This document shows positions 8,027 to 20,147 of a stretch of 57,966 bases of DNA, one piece after another (position 1 is the first letter of the stretch; every line of letters begins with the position of its first letter). The position numbers and the translations under genes were made by a program. Source of the stretch: Azospirillum halopraeferens DSM 3675 (GTDB lineage Bacteria; Pseudomonadota; Alphaproteobacteria; Azospirillales; Azospirillaceae); assembly GCF_000429625.1 (NCBI RefSeq), contig NZ_KE386929.1:86426-144391 (forward strand), written 5' to 3'. Under the pieces are notes generated by a model. That model made no database searches. It was not told where the DNA came from and worked only from the letters and a program-made list of their open reading frames with translations.

Positions 8027-9592
8027 ATGGGATCTCCGCCCCGCTTCCGCGCCGCCGCCGGCTCCTGGCCGATCCTCGCGGTTCTCGCCGCCGTCAGCAT
8101 CCTCAGCTACGCCGCGCTCGTCGCCGCCGGCCTGTGGCGGGACTATGAGCGCACCGTCGCGGAGGCGGAGCGCCATACGCTCGGCACCGTGCGGCTGGTC
8201 GCCGGCCTGCTGACGGCCACGGTTGCGGACATCGACCATCAGGCGGCGGATCTGCTGACGAACGCCGCAACGACCGGCGTCGTCGGACCGCTGCCGGAGC
8301 CGCTGGCGGCGCTTGCCGCCACGTCCGGCCGGGGGGAGCACCTGTCCGGCCCGGCCCCTCTCGCCACCCGCCTCGACCCGCACCGGGCCGACCGCGTGTC
8401 GCTGGTGCATGACGAGCGGATCGGCTGGATGGTCGTGTTCCGCCGGTCGCCGCCGGGGGTGGACGGGCGCGTCGCGGTCGCCGTCCCCGTCCGGGCGCTC
8501 CGCCGCATGCTCGATCCCGTCACGCCGCCCCCCGGCGGCCACATCGGCCTGGCGCTCGCCGATGGAACCCCGGTGTCTGGCGACCCCGGCGCGGCGCCGG
8601 TCGCCGGCGCGGAGCCGTTCGCGGATGCCCTGGCGCGGCACCCCTTCGGCACGGTGTGGACCGGGGACCGCGACAGCGTGCTCGTGGCCTACGACAGCGT
8701 GCGCACGGCACCGCTGGTCGTCACCATGACGATTCCCCGGGCTCCGGTGGTCGAGGGCTGGCGGCGCAGCGCCGCCGACGCGGCACGGGCCGGGGCGGTG
8801 GTGGGAATCGTGGTGCCCGTTCTGCTGGTGGTGCTGTTCCGCTGGATGCGCCGCGTGCAGGCGGCCGAAGAGGCGCGGCGGGCGGCGGAACGGGCCAACC
8901 GCGCGAAATCCGATTTCCTGGCGCTGATGAGCCATGAGCTGCGCACGCCGCTGAACACCGTGCTGGGCTTCGCCGAGATGATCCGCGACCGCGCCTGGGG
9001 GCCCCACGCGATCGACCGCTATGCGGAGTATGCGGCCGACATCCATGCGGCCGGCACCCACCTGCTGTCGCTGTTGAACGACGTGCTCGACCTCGCCAAG
9101 ATCGAGGCCGGGCGGATGACGCTGACGCCGGAACCGGTGGACCCCGCGGCCCTGGCCGACGCCTGCCTGCGCCTGAACGCGGGCCAGGCCCGGGCCTCCG
9201 CCGTGACCGTCACCGCCGAGATAACACCCGACGCCGGGACGCTGCACGCCGACCCCCGCGCCCTGCGCCAGATCGTCGTGAACCTCCTGTCCAACGCCTG
9301 CAAGTTCACGCCCCGCGGCGGCTCGGTCCGCCTGGTCATCGACCGGCGGCCGGACGGCGGCTGCCGCGTGACGGTGGCCGATACGGGGATCGGCATGACG
9401 CCGGAGGGAATCACCAGGTCCCTGCAACGGTTCGGTCAGGCCCACGACCCTTCGATCGGTTCCGGCGTTGGAACCGGGTTGGGCCTGCCCCTGGCCAAGG
9501 GGCTGGTCGAACTGCACGGCGGCACCCTGTCCATCGACAGCGAGCCGGGCCGCGGCACGACCGTGACCCTCGACTTTCCACCCGCCCCCTGA
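8027..9592 (+). CDS. membrane sensor histidine kinase
   Basis: A 521-residue transmembrane kinase. One membrane helix lies at about residues 15-35 and a second at about 260-280 (AGAVVGIVVPVLLVVLF), flanking a periplasmic sensor domain of about 220 residues. A short coiled region leads to HisKA with LMSHELRTPLN (phospho-acceptor His 303). The ATPase domain has NLLSNACKFTPRGG (N box), DTGIGM (G1) and GTGLGLPLAKGL (G2). All catalytic boxes are present. There is no partner regulator directly adjacent; the LuxR-type regulator at 10300 is the nearest candidate. The ribosome-binding site before ATG 8027 is poor, so the start could be elsewhere. Confidence 0.92.
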   Translation: MGSPPRFRAAAGSWPILAVLAAVSILSYAALVAAGLWRDYERTVAEAERHTLGTVRLVAGLLTATVADIDHQAADLLTNAATTGVVGPLPEPLAALAATSGRGEHLSGPAPLATRLDPHRADRVSLVHDERIGWMVVFRRSPPGVDGRVAVAVPVRALRRMLDPVTPPPGGHIGLALADGTPVSGDPGAAPVAGAEPFADALARHPFGTVWTGDRDSVLVAYDSVRTAPLVVTMTIPRAPVVEGWRRSAADAARAGAVVGIVVPVLLVVLFRWMRRVQAAEEARRAAERANRAKSDFLALMSHELRTPLNTVLGFAEMIRDRAWGPHAIDRYAEYAADIHAAGTHLLSLLNDVLDLAKIEAGRMTLTPEPVDPAALADACLRLNAGQARASAVTVTAEITPDAGTLHADPRALRQIVVNLLSNACKFTPRGGSVRLVIDRRPDGGCRVTVADTGIGMTPEGITRSLQRFGQAHDPSIGSGVGTGLGLPLAKGLVELHGGTLSIDSEPGRGTTVTLDFPPAP

Positions 9593-9608
9593 CGGGCGGG
9601 CCGGGCGA

Positions 9609-9878
9609 TCAGCAGGGCGCCCCTTCGAAGCTGCGGAAGCGCAGGTCCGCGGGCGTCGCGGTGCGCCGGTGCGCCCCGGCGGCAACGGCACGGGAACGCA
9701 GCATGTCGAGATAGGCGGCGGCCCATTCCAGAGCCTCGGCGCGGGAGCCGGGCTCCACCGAGCAGGACGCCTCGAAGATCACGTCCAGACACTCCTCGTC
9801 ATCGAACAGGTCGATGTGCGCGGCGTCGATCACGGTCCTGACGGAAGCGGGCATCGTCACAAAGGCCGCAGTGGACAT
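9609..9878 (-). CDS. small acidic protein, 89 aa, unknown function
   Basis: An 89-residue soluble protein starting MSTAAFVTMPASVRTVIDAA, with an acidic patch IDLFDDEECLDVIF and a helix SRAEALEWAAAYLDMLRSRA. The ATG at 9878 follows AGGAA by eight bases; the frame is open further upstream but without a comparable start. It converges on the histidine-kinase gene with 16 bp between stops. I do not recognise the family. Coding composition and ribosome-binding site support it being real. Confidence 0.65.
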   Translation of the reverse strand: MSTAAFVTMPASVRTVIDAAHIDLFDDEECLDVIFEASCSVEPGSRAEALEWAAAYLDMLRSRAVAAGAHRRTATPADLRFRSFEGAPC

Positions 9879-10299
9879 CGTTCGGTTCCTTTCCCTGTCG
9901 TCTTGCACCGTCGACGCTAGCGCCACCGCGCCGGACCGGTCAATCAAGGCAATGGTCAAGGGTAGGACTCGATACCACAAGCGGGTCCTATGACCGCCGA
10001 TGCCGTCGCTTACGACTCCGGATCCGGGTCCGGGCGTGCCCTGCCGCACAATGGACTCTCCCGGCGGTCCTATGCCGTTTCATGGATGCACGGCCGATGT
10101 CCCTGCCGAACAGCCGGGGCAGGCATTGGCTATACTTCCTTTTCCGGCGTTCCACGCAACCAAAAGCGGACTCGTTGCTCCACCAAATCGCGGTTATCTC
10201 CTTGGTGGCGGACAAGGCGCCCCTTCCGACGTCCACCCGACGGGGGCGCCGGGCCGCGAATGACAGGGTTTCTTCATCCATGACAGCAGGTGAATCGCG
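9879..10299. promoter_or_regulatory. 421-bp intergenic region with repeated GTCCTA motif
   Basis: A gene-free divergent region. TAGGAC (9963-9968) faces GTCCTA (9985-9990) across 16 bp, and GGTCCTATG occurs at 9984-9992 and again at 10066-10074. These could be regulator-binding sites. A TATACT hexamer at 10131-10136 is a possible -10 for the LuxR-type gene. Overlapping open frames here lack coding character. Confidence 0.35.
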
Positions 10300-10974
10300 A
10301 TGAACGCCGCACATGTTTTCCTCATCGACACCAACCGGCTCTTCCGCGAGGGGATGAAGCGGCTGTTCGACAATTCCCCCTACCGCGTGGTCGGCGAGGC
10401 CGGCAGCGCCCGCGACGCCCTTGCCGCCATCGAGGCGGCGCCGGTCCATCCGGACCTGGTCGTCGTCGATCCCGGTGCCGGCGGCGATGAGGTGGAGGTG
10501 CTGCGCACCCTGCGCGCCCGTCTGACGCAATCGCGCATCGTCGTCCTGGCCGACGCCCTGAGCACCCACCGCCTGGCCGAGGCGCTGAACGCCGGCGTCG
10601 ATGGCTATCTCACCAAGGACATCGCGTCGGAATCGCTGATGCAGTCGCTGAAGCTGGTGATGATCGGCGAGAAGGTGTTCCCCACCCATCTGGCCGCCAT
10701 GCTGATCGGCGGCAGCGAGCTGGAGGTGCACGTCCCGGTCAGCCGCAAGGGGCTGTCCCCGCGCGAGATCCAGATCCTGCGCTGCCTGCTGAACGGCAAT
10801 TCCAACAAGATGATCGCCAACCACCTGCACATCACCGAAGCGACCGTGAAGGTCCACCTCAAGAGCCTGCTGCGCAAGATCAACGCCTCCAACCGCACCC
10901 AGGCGGCGATCTGGGCCATGAACAACGGCATCGGCGAACAGCCCGCCGCCGCCGTGGCCGACGTCACGCACTGA
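10300..10974 (+). CDS. NarL/LuxR-type response regulator
   Basis: A 224-residue two-domain regulator. The receiver (about 1-120) has the phospho-acceptor position Asp57 in LVVVDPGAGG and the conserved Lys of GYLTKD. The usual acidic pair after beta-1 is LIDTN, so the second Asp is replaced by Thr. The C-terminal helix-turn-helix (about 150-212) reads LSPREIQILRCLLNGNSNK and ATVKVHLKSLLRKI, typical of LuxR/GerE DNA-binding domains. An AGGTGA ribosome-binding site precedes the ATG. It is monocistronic; the kinase at 8027 is a possible partner. Targets are unknown; repeated GTCCTA motifs upstream could be autoregulatory sites. Confidence 0.93.
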   Translation: MNAAHVFLIDTNRLFREGMKRLFDNSPYRVVGEAGSARDALAAIEAAPVHPDLVVVDPGAGGDEVEVLRTLRARLTQSRIVVLADALSTHRLAEALNAGVDGYLTKDIASESLMQSLKLVMIGEKVFPTHLAAMLIGGSELEVHVPVSRKGLSPREIQILRCLLNGNSNKMIANHLHITEATVKVHLKSLLRKINASNRTQAAIWAMNNGIGEQPAAAVADVTH

Positions 10975-10994
10975 CCCCGTGCTGCCGGCGGTTC

Positions 10995-12065
10995 CTACAG
11001 CCGCCGCAGGGCCGCCGCCACCGCGTCCGTCACCGCCTCCCAGTTGCCGGGGGCGGGCTGGCGGAACAGGCGCATGGTCGGATACCAGGGGCTGTCGTCC
11101 CGCTCCACCATCCAGCGCCAGTCCGCCTCGTAGCGCAGCAGGGTCCACACCGGCACGGCCATCGCGCCGGCCAGGTGCGCCACCACCGTGTCGACCGACA
11201 CCACCAGGTCGCACGCCAGCATCGCCGCCGCCGTGTCGCGCAGATCGTCGCTGCGCGGCCCGCGGTCGCAGAAGGCGAGACGGCGCAGCCCCTCGGCCAG
11301 GGCGGGACCCCGCTGCAGACACACCCAGTCGATGCCCGGCAGCCCCGTCAGCCGCGACGCCAGGGCCGGCGGCAGGGAGCGCAGACCGCCGTCCCACGCC
11401 CCGGCCGCCCAGGCCAGTCCGATCCGCAGCCGGGCCCGCCCGGTCATGCCCGCGGCCTGCCGCCGCACCCGGTCCCGGGTCACCGCCGGGAAGGGAACCA
11501 CCGCCGGCACCGTCGCCGGCGTGGTGCGGAAGGCGTGGAGCAGCTCCATCACCTCCGTCTGCACGTCGTACCGCGGCAGAGCGACATCGTCGCCCTGCGG
11601 CAGCAGGGCGGACACGCCGGGCAGCCCGGCCAGCAGAGGCAGGGCGGCGTCCGGCGCCTGCACGGCGACGCCGCGCGCGCGGCGCGCCAGCAGGGGCAGA
11701 TAGCGGGCGAACTGCACGATGTCACCCAGCCCGTGATAGCACCGTACCAGCACCCGGCGCCCGTCGAAGGGCCGGCCGTCCCACACCGCGCGCTCGTGGA
11801 AGGGCCGGTCGCCCCGGTTGAAGGCGTCACGCGGCGTGCGCCGCAGCACCAGGTCGCTGATCGCCAGGGCGTGCGTGAACTCCCCCAGCATCATGTGCGC
11901 CGCCCAGCGCTCACCGCCCGTTTCCAGCGGGTCGACGCCGAGCGCCAGCGCCCGCCCGTGCAGGGCCAGGCAGGCGTGCAGCCGGCGGCGGCGGAACAGG
12001 ATGCCGGCTCGCTCGACCAGGGCGCGGATTTCGGCGGTGACATCCGGACGGGCGTACACGGCCAT
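10995..12065 (-). CDS. TPR-like / glycosyltransferase family 9-like protein
   Basis: A 356-residue soluble protein. The N-terminal third is helical (LVERAGILFRRRRLHACLALHGRAL), resembling TPR repeats. The C-terminal half resembles heptosyltransferase-like (GT9) domains found behind TPR repeats: VLVRCYHGLGDIVQFARYLP, IGLAWAAG, and SVDTVVAHLAGAMAVPVWTL followed by SPWYPTMRLFRQ. Such proteins are often linked to surface glycan or flagellin modification, but the acceptor is unknown. ATG 12065 follows AAGGAAA and is preferred to the upstream in-frame ATG at 12107. It converges on the LuxR-type regulator. Confidence 0.85.
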   Translation of the reverse strand: MAVYARPDVTAEIRALVERAGILFRRRRLHACLALHGRALALGVDPLETGGERWAAHMMLGEFTHALAISDLVLRRTPRDAFNRGDRPFHERAVWDGRPFDGRRVLVRCYHGLGDIVQFARYLPLLARRARGVAVQAPDAALPLLAGLPGVSALLPQGDDVALPRYDVQTEVMELLHAFRTTPATVPAVVPFPAVTRDRVRRQAAGMTGRARLRIGLAWAAGAWDGGLRSLPPALASRLTGLPGIDWVCLQRGPALAEGLRRLAFCDRGPRSDDLRDTAAAMLACDLVVSVDTVVAHLAGAMAVPVWTLLRYEADWRWMVERDDSPWYPTMRLFRQPAPGNWEAVTDAVAAALRRL

Positions 12066-12234
12066 CGTTTCCTTTCGGACAACCACGATGGCAGGCAACG
12101 CGTCCACCCCCCCGCCGGTTCATTCACCTTTTCGAAGGGGTGGAGGGCGGAGGATCGGCCGGAAGGCCGGCGGAGGGGAACGCCGGCCACCCCCCGGCGT
12201 TGAGCCGGGGATGGAGACGGGAGGGCCGCGGCAC

Positions 12235-12780
12235 ATGGGAGAGGACGCCATCCTTCAGCGCGACACCCTGGCGGTGCCGGTCACCATTCGCCTGTGCCGG
12301 GAAACGGACCTGCCGGCCCTGGAGTGGTTCGGCGAATTCACCCCGCACCGTGAGATCATCCGCCGCACCTTCGCCACGCAGGCCAGGGGCGACGGCAGCA
12401 TGGTGCTGGCCGACGTCAACGGCTTTCCCGCCGGCCAGGTGTGGATCGACTACGAACGCAAGCGCCACCTGCGCCGGGCCACCATCTGGGCGGTGCGGGT
12501 CTTCCCGGCCTTCCGGCGCTGCGGCATCGGCACCCGGCTGATGCTGGCGGCGGAAAGGCTGGTGACGGCGCGCGGCGTTGACGAGATCGAACTGGGAATC
12601 GACCGGGACAACTTAGGCGTGATCCACTTCTACGAACGGCTGGGCTACGAGCCCTCCGGAACCGAGCGGGGCACCTACAGCTATCGCACCCCCGACGGAC
12701 GCACGGTCGATGTGGCCATTGACCAGATCCTCCTGCACAAGCGGCTGAACGACCGCCACACCCGCCACGCCGCCCAATGA
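12235..12780 (+). CDS. GNAT-family N-acetyltransferase
   Basis: A 181-residue acetyltransferase of the GNAT fold. The acetyl-CoA-binding motif A is present (VFPAFRRCGIGTRLMLAAERL), followed by the motif-B-like GVIHFYERLGYE. It would transfer an acetyl group from acetyl-CoA to an amine; the substrate cannot be told. ATG 12235 is chosen because GGGAGGG lies ten bases upstream; ATG 12211 in the same frame is possible. It stands alone, divergent from the glycosyltransferase-like gene. Confidence 0.88.
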   Translation: MGEDAILQRDTLAVPVTIRLCRETDLPALEWFGEFTPHREIIRRTFATQARGDGSMVLADVNGFPAGQVWIDYERKRHLRRATIWAVRVFPAFRRCGIGTRLMLAAERLVTARGVDEIELGIDRDNLGVIHFYERLGYEPSGTERGTYSYRTPDGRTVDVAIDQILLHKRLNDRHTRHAAQ

Positions 12781-12891
12781 AAAGAGGGGCTGCCGCGGCT
12801 GCCGATTCCGCACTGCCGAAGGGGCCGCCGCCGTGCTAGGGTCGCCGCCGATCGCCCGCGGGGGCGTGATTCCCACAGGGTTTCCGGCACC

Positions 12892-13329
12892 ATGCGTCTT
12901 CGTCCCTTGCTTCTCGGCGCCGCCCTGATCCTGGCTGCCTGCCAGCCGGGGAACCGGGTCGCCGCCGTTCCGCCGCCGCCGCCCGCTCCGCTGCCCACCG
13001 CTCCCGGCCTGGAACCGGTGGCGGGCACCTGGGCGGTGGACCGCGCCACGGCACTTTACGCCGCCCCCACCGCGGGATCGGCGGTGATCGCCCGGATGGG
13101 ACCGGGACAGCCGGTCACCGTACTCGGCCGGGCGCGGGGCACCGACTGGATCGCGGTGTCAACGGGCAGCGGCACCGCCTACGTCCGCCTGCACCTGCTG
13201 CGCCTGCGGGACGACACCAACACCAACCGCGGTCCGGTGGTGATGCCCCGGCCGGCCGACCAGTCCGGCCCCGCGGTCCGCGCCGCTCCCCGCGGTCGGA
13301 TCGACGCGGCGCCGCTGCCGGCCTCCTGA
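12892..13329 (+). CDS. SH3-domain lipoprotein
   Basis: A 145-residue putative lipoprotein. The signal peptide MRLRPLLLGAALILAAC ends in lipobox LAAC, so the mature protein should be anchored through Cys17. A proline-rich linker (VPPPPPAPLP) leads to a bacterial SH3 domain (about residues 48-103: TALYAAPTAGSAVIARMGPG, then VLGRARGTDWIAVS). Such domains usually bind cell-wall peptides. TAGGGT at 12837-12842 is a plausible -10. It lies upstream of glgC in the same direction, but the gap of 164 bp suggests separate transcription. Confidence 0.88.
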   Translation: MRLRPLLLGAALILAACQPGNRVAAVPPPPPAPLPTAPGLEPVAGTWAVDRATALYAAPTAGSAVIARMGPGQPVTVLGRARGTDWIAVSTGSGTAYVRLHLLRLRDDTNTNRGPVVMPRPADQSGPAVRAAPRGRIDAAPLPAS

Positions 13330-13493
13330 CCGGCGACCCGCGGAACCGCAAAAAAGACGCCGGCACGGTGGACGCCCCGTCCGCCATGGCCGACACTGGC
13401 GGGACGGGGCGACCGCACCCGGCCGGAACCGGTGCGACCGGCCGGCCGTTCGGTTGCTGCCGCAAGGGGCGCCTGAAGGGAGGAAACCCGCAA

Positions 13494-14747
13494 ATGCAGA
13501 TCAAGATCCTGGCTCTGGTGCTGGCCGGCGGGAAGGGAACCCGCCTCCACCCCCTGACGGTGGAACGGGCCAAGCCCGCCGTGCCGTTCGGCGGGAAGTA
13601 CCGCATCATCGATTTCGTGCTGTCGAACCTGGTGAACTCGGGCGTCTACTCGATCTACGTGATGACCCAGTTCAAGAGCCAGTCGCTGATCCAGCACCTG
13701 CGCGACGGCTGGCAGTTCGGCGGCATGCTGACCAACCAGTTCATCGTCCCCGTGCCGGCGCAGATGCGCACGGAAGGCGAGGAATGGTACCGCGGCACGG
13801 CCGACGCCGTGTTCCAGAACGCCAACCTGATCGAACAGTCGGAGCCCGACCTGGTCCTGCTGTTCGGCGCCGATCACGTCTACCGCATGAACGTGCGCTC
13901 GATGATCGAGTACCATCTGGAACACAAGGCCGACGTCACCATCTCCGCCCTGCCCGTGGATCGCAGGCACGCCGGGGAGTTCGGCGTGCTGCAGGTGGAC
14001 TCCGACCGGCGAATCACCGGCTTCATCGAGAAGCGCGCCGACGCCCCCACCATTCCCGGCCGGCCCGACCAGGTGCTGGCGTCCATGGGCAACTACATCT
14101 TCTCGCGCCAGTGCCTGCTGCAAATGGTTTATGAGGACGCGGCGCGCAGCGACAGCAGCCATGATTTCGGCAAGGACATCCTGCCCCGCCTGGTCGGCAC
14201 CTCGGCCATGTACGCCTACGACTTCGCCACCAACCGCATCCCCGGCCAGGCGGCCAGCCAGCCCGCCTACTGGCGCGACGTCGGCACCCTGGACGCCTAT
14301 TACGAAGCCAACATGGACATGCGGGCCATCGAACCGCCCATCGACATCTACAACCGCGCCTGGCCGTTGCGCACCGCCAGCTATTCCGACCCGCCGGCCA
14401 AGTTCGCCTTCGACGATGACGGCCGGCGCGGGCAGGCCATCGATTCTGTCCTGTCGGGCGGCACCATCATCTCCGGTGCGACGGTGCGCCGGTCGGTGCT
14501 CGGCCGCTACGTGCGGGTGCATTCGTTCACCACCCTGGAGGACAGCATCGTCTTCGACAATGTGGAGATCGGCCGCAACTGCCGCATCCGCCGGGCCATC
14601 ATCGAGAAGAACGTGCACATCCCGGCCGACACGGTGATCGGCTATGACGAGGCTGAGGACCGACGGCGCTACCACGTCTCGGACAGCGGAATCGTCGTCA
14701 TCCCCGGTCCGCGCTCGCCGGTCAGCCTGACCACTATGACCGTATGA
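13494..14747 (+). CDS. glgC: glucose-1-phosphate adenylyltransferase
   Basis: A 417-residue ADP-glucose pyrophosphorylase, the committed step of glycogen synthesis (glucose-1-phosphate + ATP to ADP-glucose + PPi). The nucleotide-binding motif LALVLAGGKGTRLHPLT opens the protein. Further GlgC marks are AKPAVPFGGKYRIIDFVLSN, EWYRGTADAVFQN, LLFGADHVYRM and GYWRDVGT-like PAYWRDVGTLDAYYEANMD. The C-terminal left-handed beta-helix (SGATVRRSVLGRYVRVHS...) is complete. ATG 13494 follows GGGAGGAAAC. No other glg genes are adjacent, which is unusual because glgC often sits with glgA/B/X. Confidence 0.96.
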   Translation: MQIKILALVLAGGKGTRLHPLTVERAKPAVPFGGKYRIIDFVLSNLVNSGVYSIYVMTQFKSQSLIQHLRDGWQFGGMLTNQFIVPVPAQMRTEGEEWYRGTADAVFQNANLIEQSEPDLVLLFGADHVYRMNVRSMIEYHLEHKADVTISALPVDRRHAGEFGVLQVDSDRRITGFIEKRADAPTIPGRPDQVLASMGNYIFSRQCLLQMVYEDAARSDSSHDFGKDILPRLVGTSAMYAYDFATNRIPGQAASQPAYWRDVGTLDAYYEANMDMRAIEPPIDIYNRAWPLRTASYSDPPAKFAFDDDGRRGQAIDSVLSGGTIISGATVRRSVLGRYVRVHSFTTLEDSIVFDNVEIGRNCRIRRAIIEKNVHIPADTVIGYDEAEDRRRYHVSDSGIVVIPGPRSPVSLTTMTV

Positions 14748-14916
14748 CAGCTTGCGCGGGCAGCCGGGCATGCCGATGGGATACATCCTTCGCCCGGCCC
14801 CCGTGCAGGCCCGGGCGGCGCTATAACCATTGGAACGCTTCCCCCTCGTCGCGGTGACGCTAAGCTTCCGACGATAGAAAGTACCTGCCCGTCCCCGACG
14901 CAAACCGCGAGGTGTC

Positions 14917-18602
<3,686 letters not shown>

Positions 18603-18606
<4 letters not shown>

Positions 18607-18983
18607 CCGCCGACGAACGACTTTCCGGCCTGCGCGTCCTCCTGGTGGAGGACGAGGCGATGGTCGCCATGATGCTGGAAGACATGCTGGGTGACCTCGG
18701 CTGCCGGATCATCGGCCCCGCCGCCAGCGTCGCCGCGGCCCTCGAACTGGCCGCCGATCCGGCGCTGGACGGCGCCATCCTGGACGTCAACGTGGGGGGC
18801 GAGCCCATCTATCCCGTGGCGGAGGCCCTGACGGCCCGCGGCATCCCCTTCGTCTTCACCACCGGCTACGGTGCTGCGGACATCGACGCCCGTTTCGCCG
18901 ATGCGCCCGCCCTTCAGAAACCCTTCAGTCCGCCCAGCCTGTACGACGCCCTCGCTGACGCCGTCGCCGCCCGGCGGCGATAG
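18603..18983 (+). CDS. single-domain response regulator (FAT-GUY-like receiver)
   Basis: A 126-residue stand-alone receiver. It has the acidic pocket LLVEDEAM, phospho-acceptor Asp61 in AILDVNVGG, and PFVFTTGYG followed by ALQKPFS. That last pattern resembles the FAT-GUY class of alphaproteobacterial receivers that pair with HWE kinases, some in general stress signalling; here the second residue is Thr rather than Ala. It overlaps the hybrid kinase gene by four bases (ATGA), so the two are almost certainly co-expressed and functionally linked. No output domain is present. Confidence 0.93.
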
Positions 18984-19033
18984 CGCCGCCTTGCGGACGG
19001 GGGCGGCAATCAGCCGCCTCGGCGCCGGTCATT

Positions 19034-19354
19034 TCAATGCACCCCCGGCCGTTTGGGCCGATAGCGGAGCTGGTCGATGCGGTCGATCAGCTCCCCCACA
19101 GACACCGCATCGTCGAGCCGTCCTCCGTGCGCAAGCCCCTTGGCGTAGGCGGCGAGCGCGCCGATCACCGCGCGTTCGTCGCTGACGCCGTGCACCGGCT
19201 GTCCGGCACGGTCCACGATCAGCACGCCGAGTGCCGCCAGCGCCTCCGCCACGTCGTTCACGGCCTGCACCAGTTCGCCCTCGTCGTCCTCGGCCACGCA
19301 GAGCACCGGCTCCAGCACATCGGCCAGCGAAGCACCTTCGGTCGACCAGCTCAT
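19034..19354 (-). CDS. hypothetical protein, 106 aa
   Basis: A 106-residue soluble, acidic protein of unknown family, starting MSWSTEGASLADVLEPVLCV and ending RYRPKRPGVH. It is mostly predicted helix (GELVQAVNDVAEALAALGVL, VIGALAAYAKGLAHGG). ATG 19354 has a GGAG nine bases upstream; an ATG at 19390 is in frame but less well placed. It is convergent with the receiver gene and divergent from the 2-oxoacid oxidoreductase operon. Nothing in it points to a function. Confidence 0.65.
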   Translation of the reverse strand: MSWSTEGASLADVLEPVLCVAEDDEGELVQAVNDVAEALAALGVLIVDRAGQPVHGVSDERAVIGALAAYAKGLAHGGRLDDAVSVGELIDRIDQLRYRPKRPGVH

Positions 19355-19497
19355 GCTTGCACACTCCGGGAGGCTCCCGTCCGGGAACACTCCTTCCTCC
19401 GTTGATCCGTGACCGGCCGGGGCCGGTTGTCCTCTGGAAGAACAGGTGGCGGGGCCTTTGGTGCCACGGACGGACGGGGGTGGCCCGGTCGGGCGGG

Positions 19498-19540
19498 TTG
19501 CGCTGGATCAATGTCGCTGCACCGCACCCATCCCTAGACT
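19498..19540 (+). promoter_or_regulatory. probable FNR/FixK-type promoter of the 2-oxoacid oxidoreductase operon
   Basis: TTGCGCTGGATCAA at 19498-19511 matches the FNR-type palindrome fully in its right half and in three of five bases of its left half. A TAGACT -10-like hexamer at 19535-19540 begins 23 nt after the box, the spacing also seen at the ccoG and radical SAM promoters. The porG start is 63 nt downstream of the box. Alone the box would be weak; the matching spacing raises it. Confidence 0.5.
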
Positions 19541-19574
19541 TCCGCAACCAAAAAAGTACCCGGGAGGAACGCGC

Positions 19575-20132
19575 ATGTTCCAGGTACGCATCCACGGGCG
19601 CGGCGGACAGGGGGTGGTCACGGCCGCCGAGATGCTGTCCGTCGCCGCCTTCAGGGAGGGCCGGCACGCCCAGGCTTTTCCCAGTTTCGGGTCCGAGCGG
19701 ACGGGCGCCCCCGTCGTTTCCTTCTGCCGCATCGCCGACACCGAGATCCGCGCGCGGGAACCCATCCGGGTCCCCGACGCCCTGATCGTCCAGGACCCCA
19801 CCCTCTTCCACTCCGTCGACGTCTTCCAGGGCCTGCCCGACACCGGGTATGTGCTGGTGAACACCGGTCTCGGCTTCGACGGGCTGCATCTGGCCGACGT
19901 CATGGCCCGCTTTCCCAAGGGGCACGCCCGCTGTGTCCCCGCCACCGAGATCGCCCGGGCCCATGTGGGCCGGCCGGTGCCCAACGCCGCCCTGCTCGGC
20001 GGTTTCGCGGCGGTCACCGGCCAGATCCACCTGGACTCGGTGCTGGCCGCCATCCGCGAGACGTTCCCCGGCCCCATCGGGGACGCCAACGCCAGGGCCG
20101 CGACCGCCGCCTACGAACACTGCCTCTCCTGA
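19575..20132 (+). CDS. porG: 2-oxoacid:acceptor oxidoreductase gamma subunit
   Basis: A 185-residue gamma subunit of the pyruvate/2-oxoacid:ferredoxin oxidoreductase family. It opens with FQVRIHGRGGQGVVTAAEML, the family's coenzyme-A-side signature, and has SFGSERTGAPV. ATG 19575 follows GGGAGGAAC. It leads an operon gamma-alpha-beta-flavoprotein (gaps 15 and 16 bp, then a 4-bp overlap). The complex would oxidise a 2-oxoacid plus CoA to acyl-CoA and CO2. Substrate is uncertain: pyruvate is commonest, but phenylglyoxylate-type enzymes have the same subunit plan. Oxygen sensitivity of the class fits the FNR-type box upstream. Confidence 0.93.
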   Translation: MFQVRIHGRGGQGVVTAAEMLSVAAFREGRHAQAFPSFGSERTGAPVVSFCRIADTEIRAREPIRVPDALIVQDPTLFHSVDVFQGLPDTGYVLVNTGLGFDGLHLADVMARFPKGHARCVPATEIARAHVGRPVPNAALLGGFAAVTGQIHLDSVLAAIRETFPGPIGDANARAATAAYEHCLS

Positions 20133-20147
20133 ACCGGGGGACGTCCC

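Noticed and set aside
10000..10263. Open frame of 87 residues between the 89-residue protein gene and the LuxR-type gene
   Set aside because: Pro/Gly-rich with no ribosome-binding site and overlapping frames of equal quality; more likely regulatory DNA.
14791..14817. CGCCCGG/CCGGGCG as a glgC terminator
   Set aside because: A 7-bp stem with a 13-base loop and no T-run is expected by chance in such GC-rich DNA.
14832..14860. GGAAC at 14832 as an EcfG-type (general stress) promoter for the hybrid kinase
   Set aside because: No CGTT-like -10 is found 16-17 bp downstream, so the match is only a half-site.
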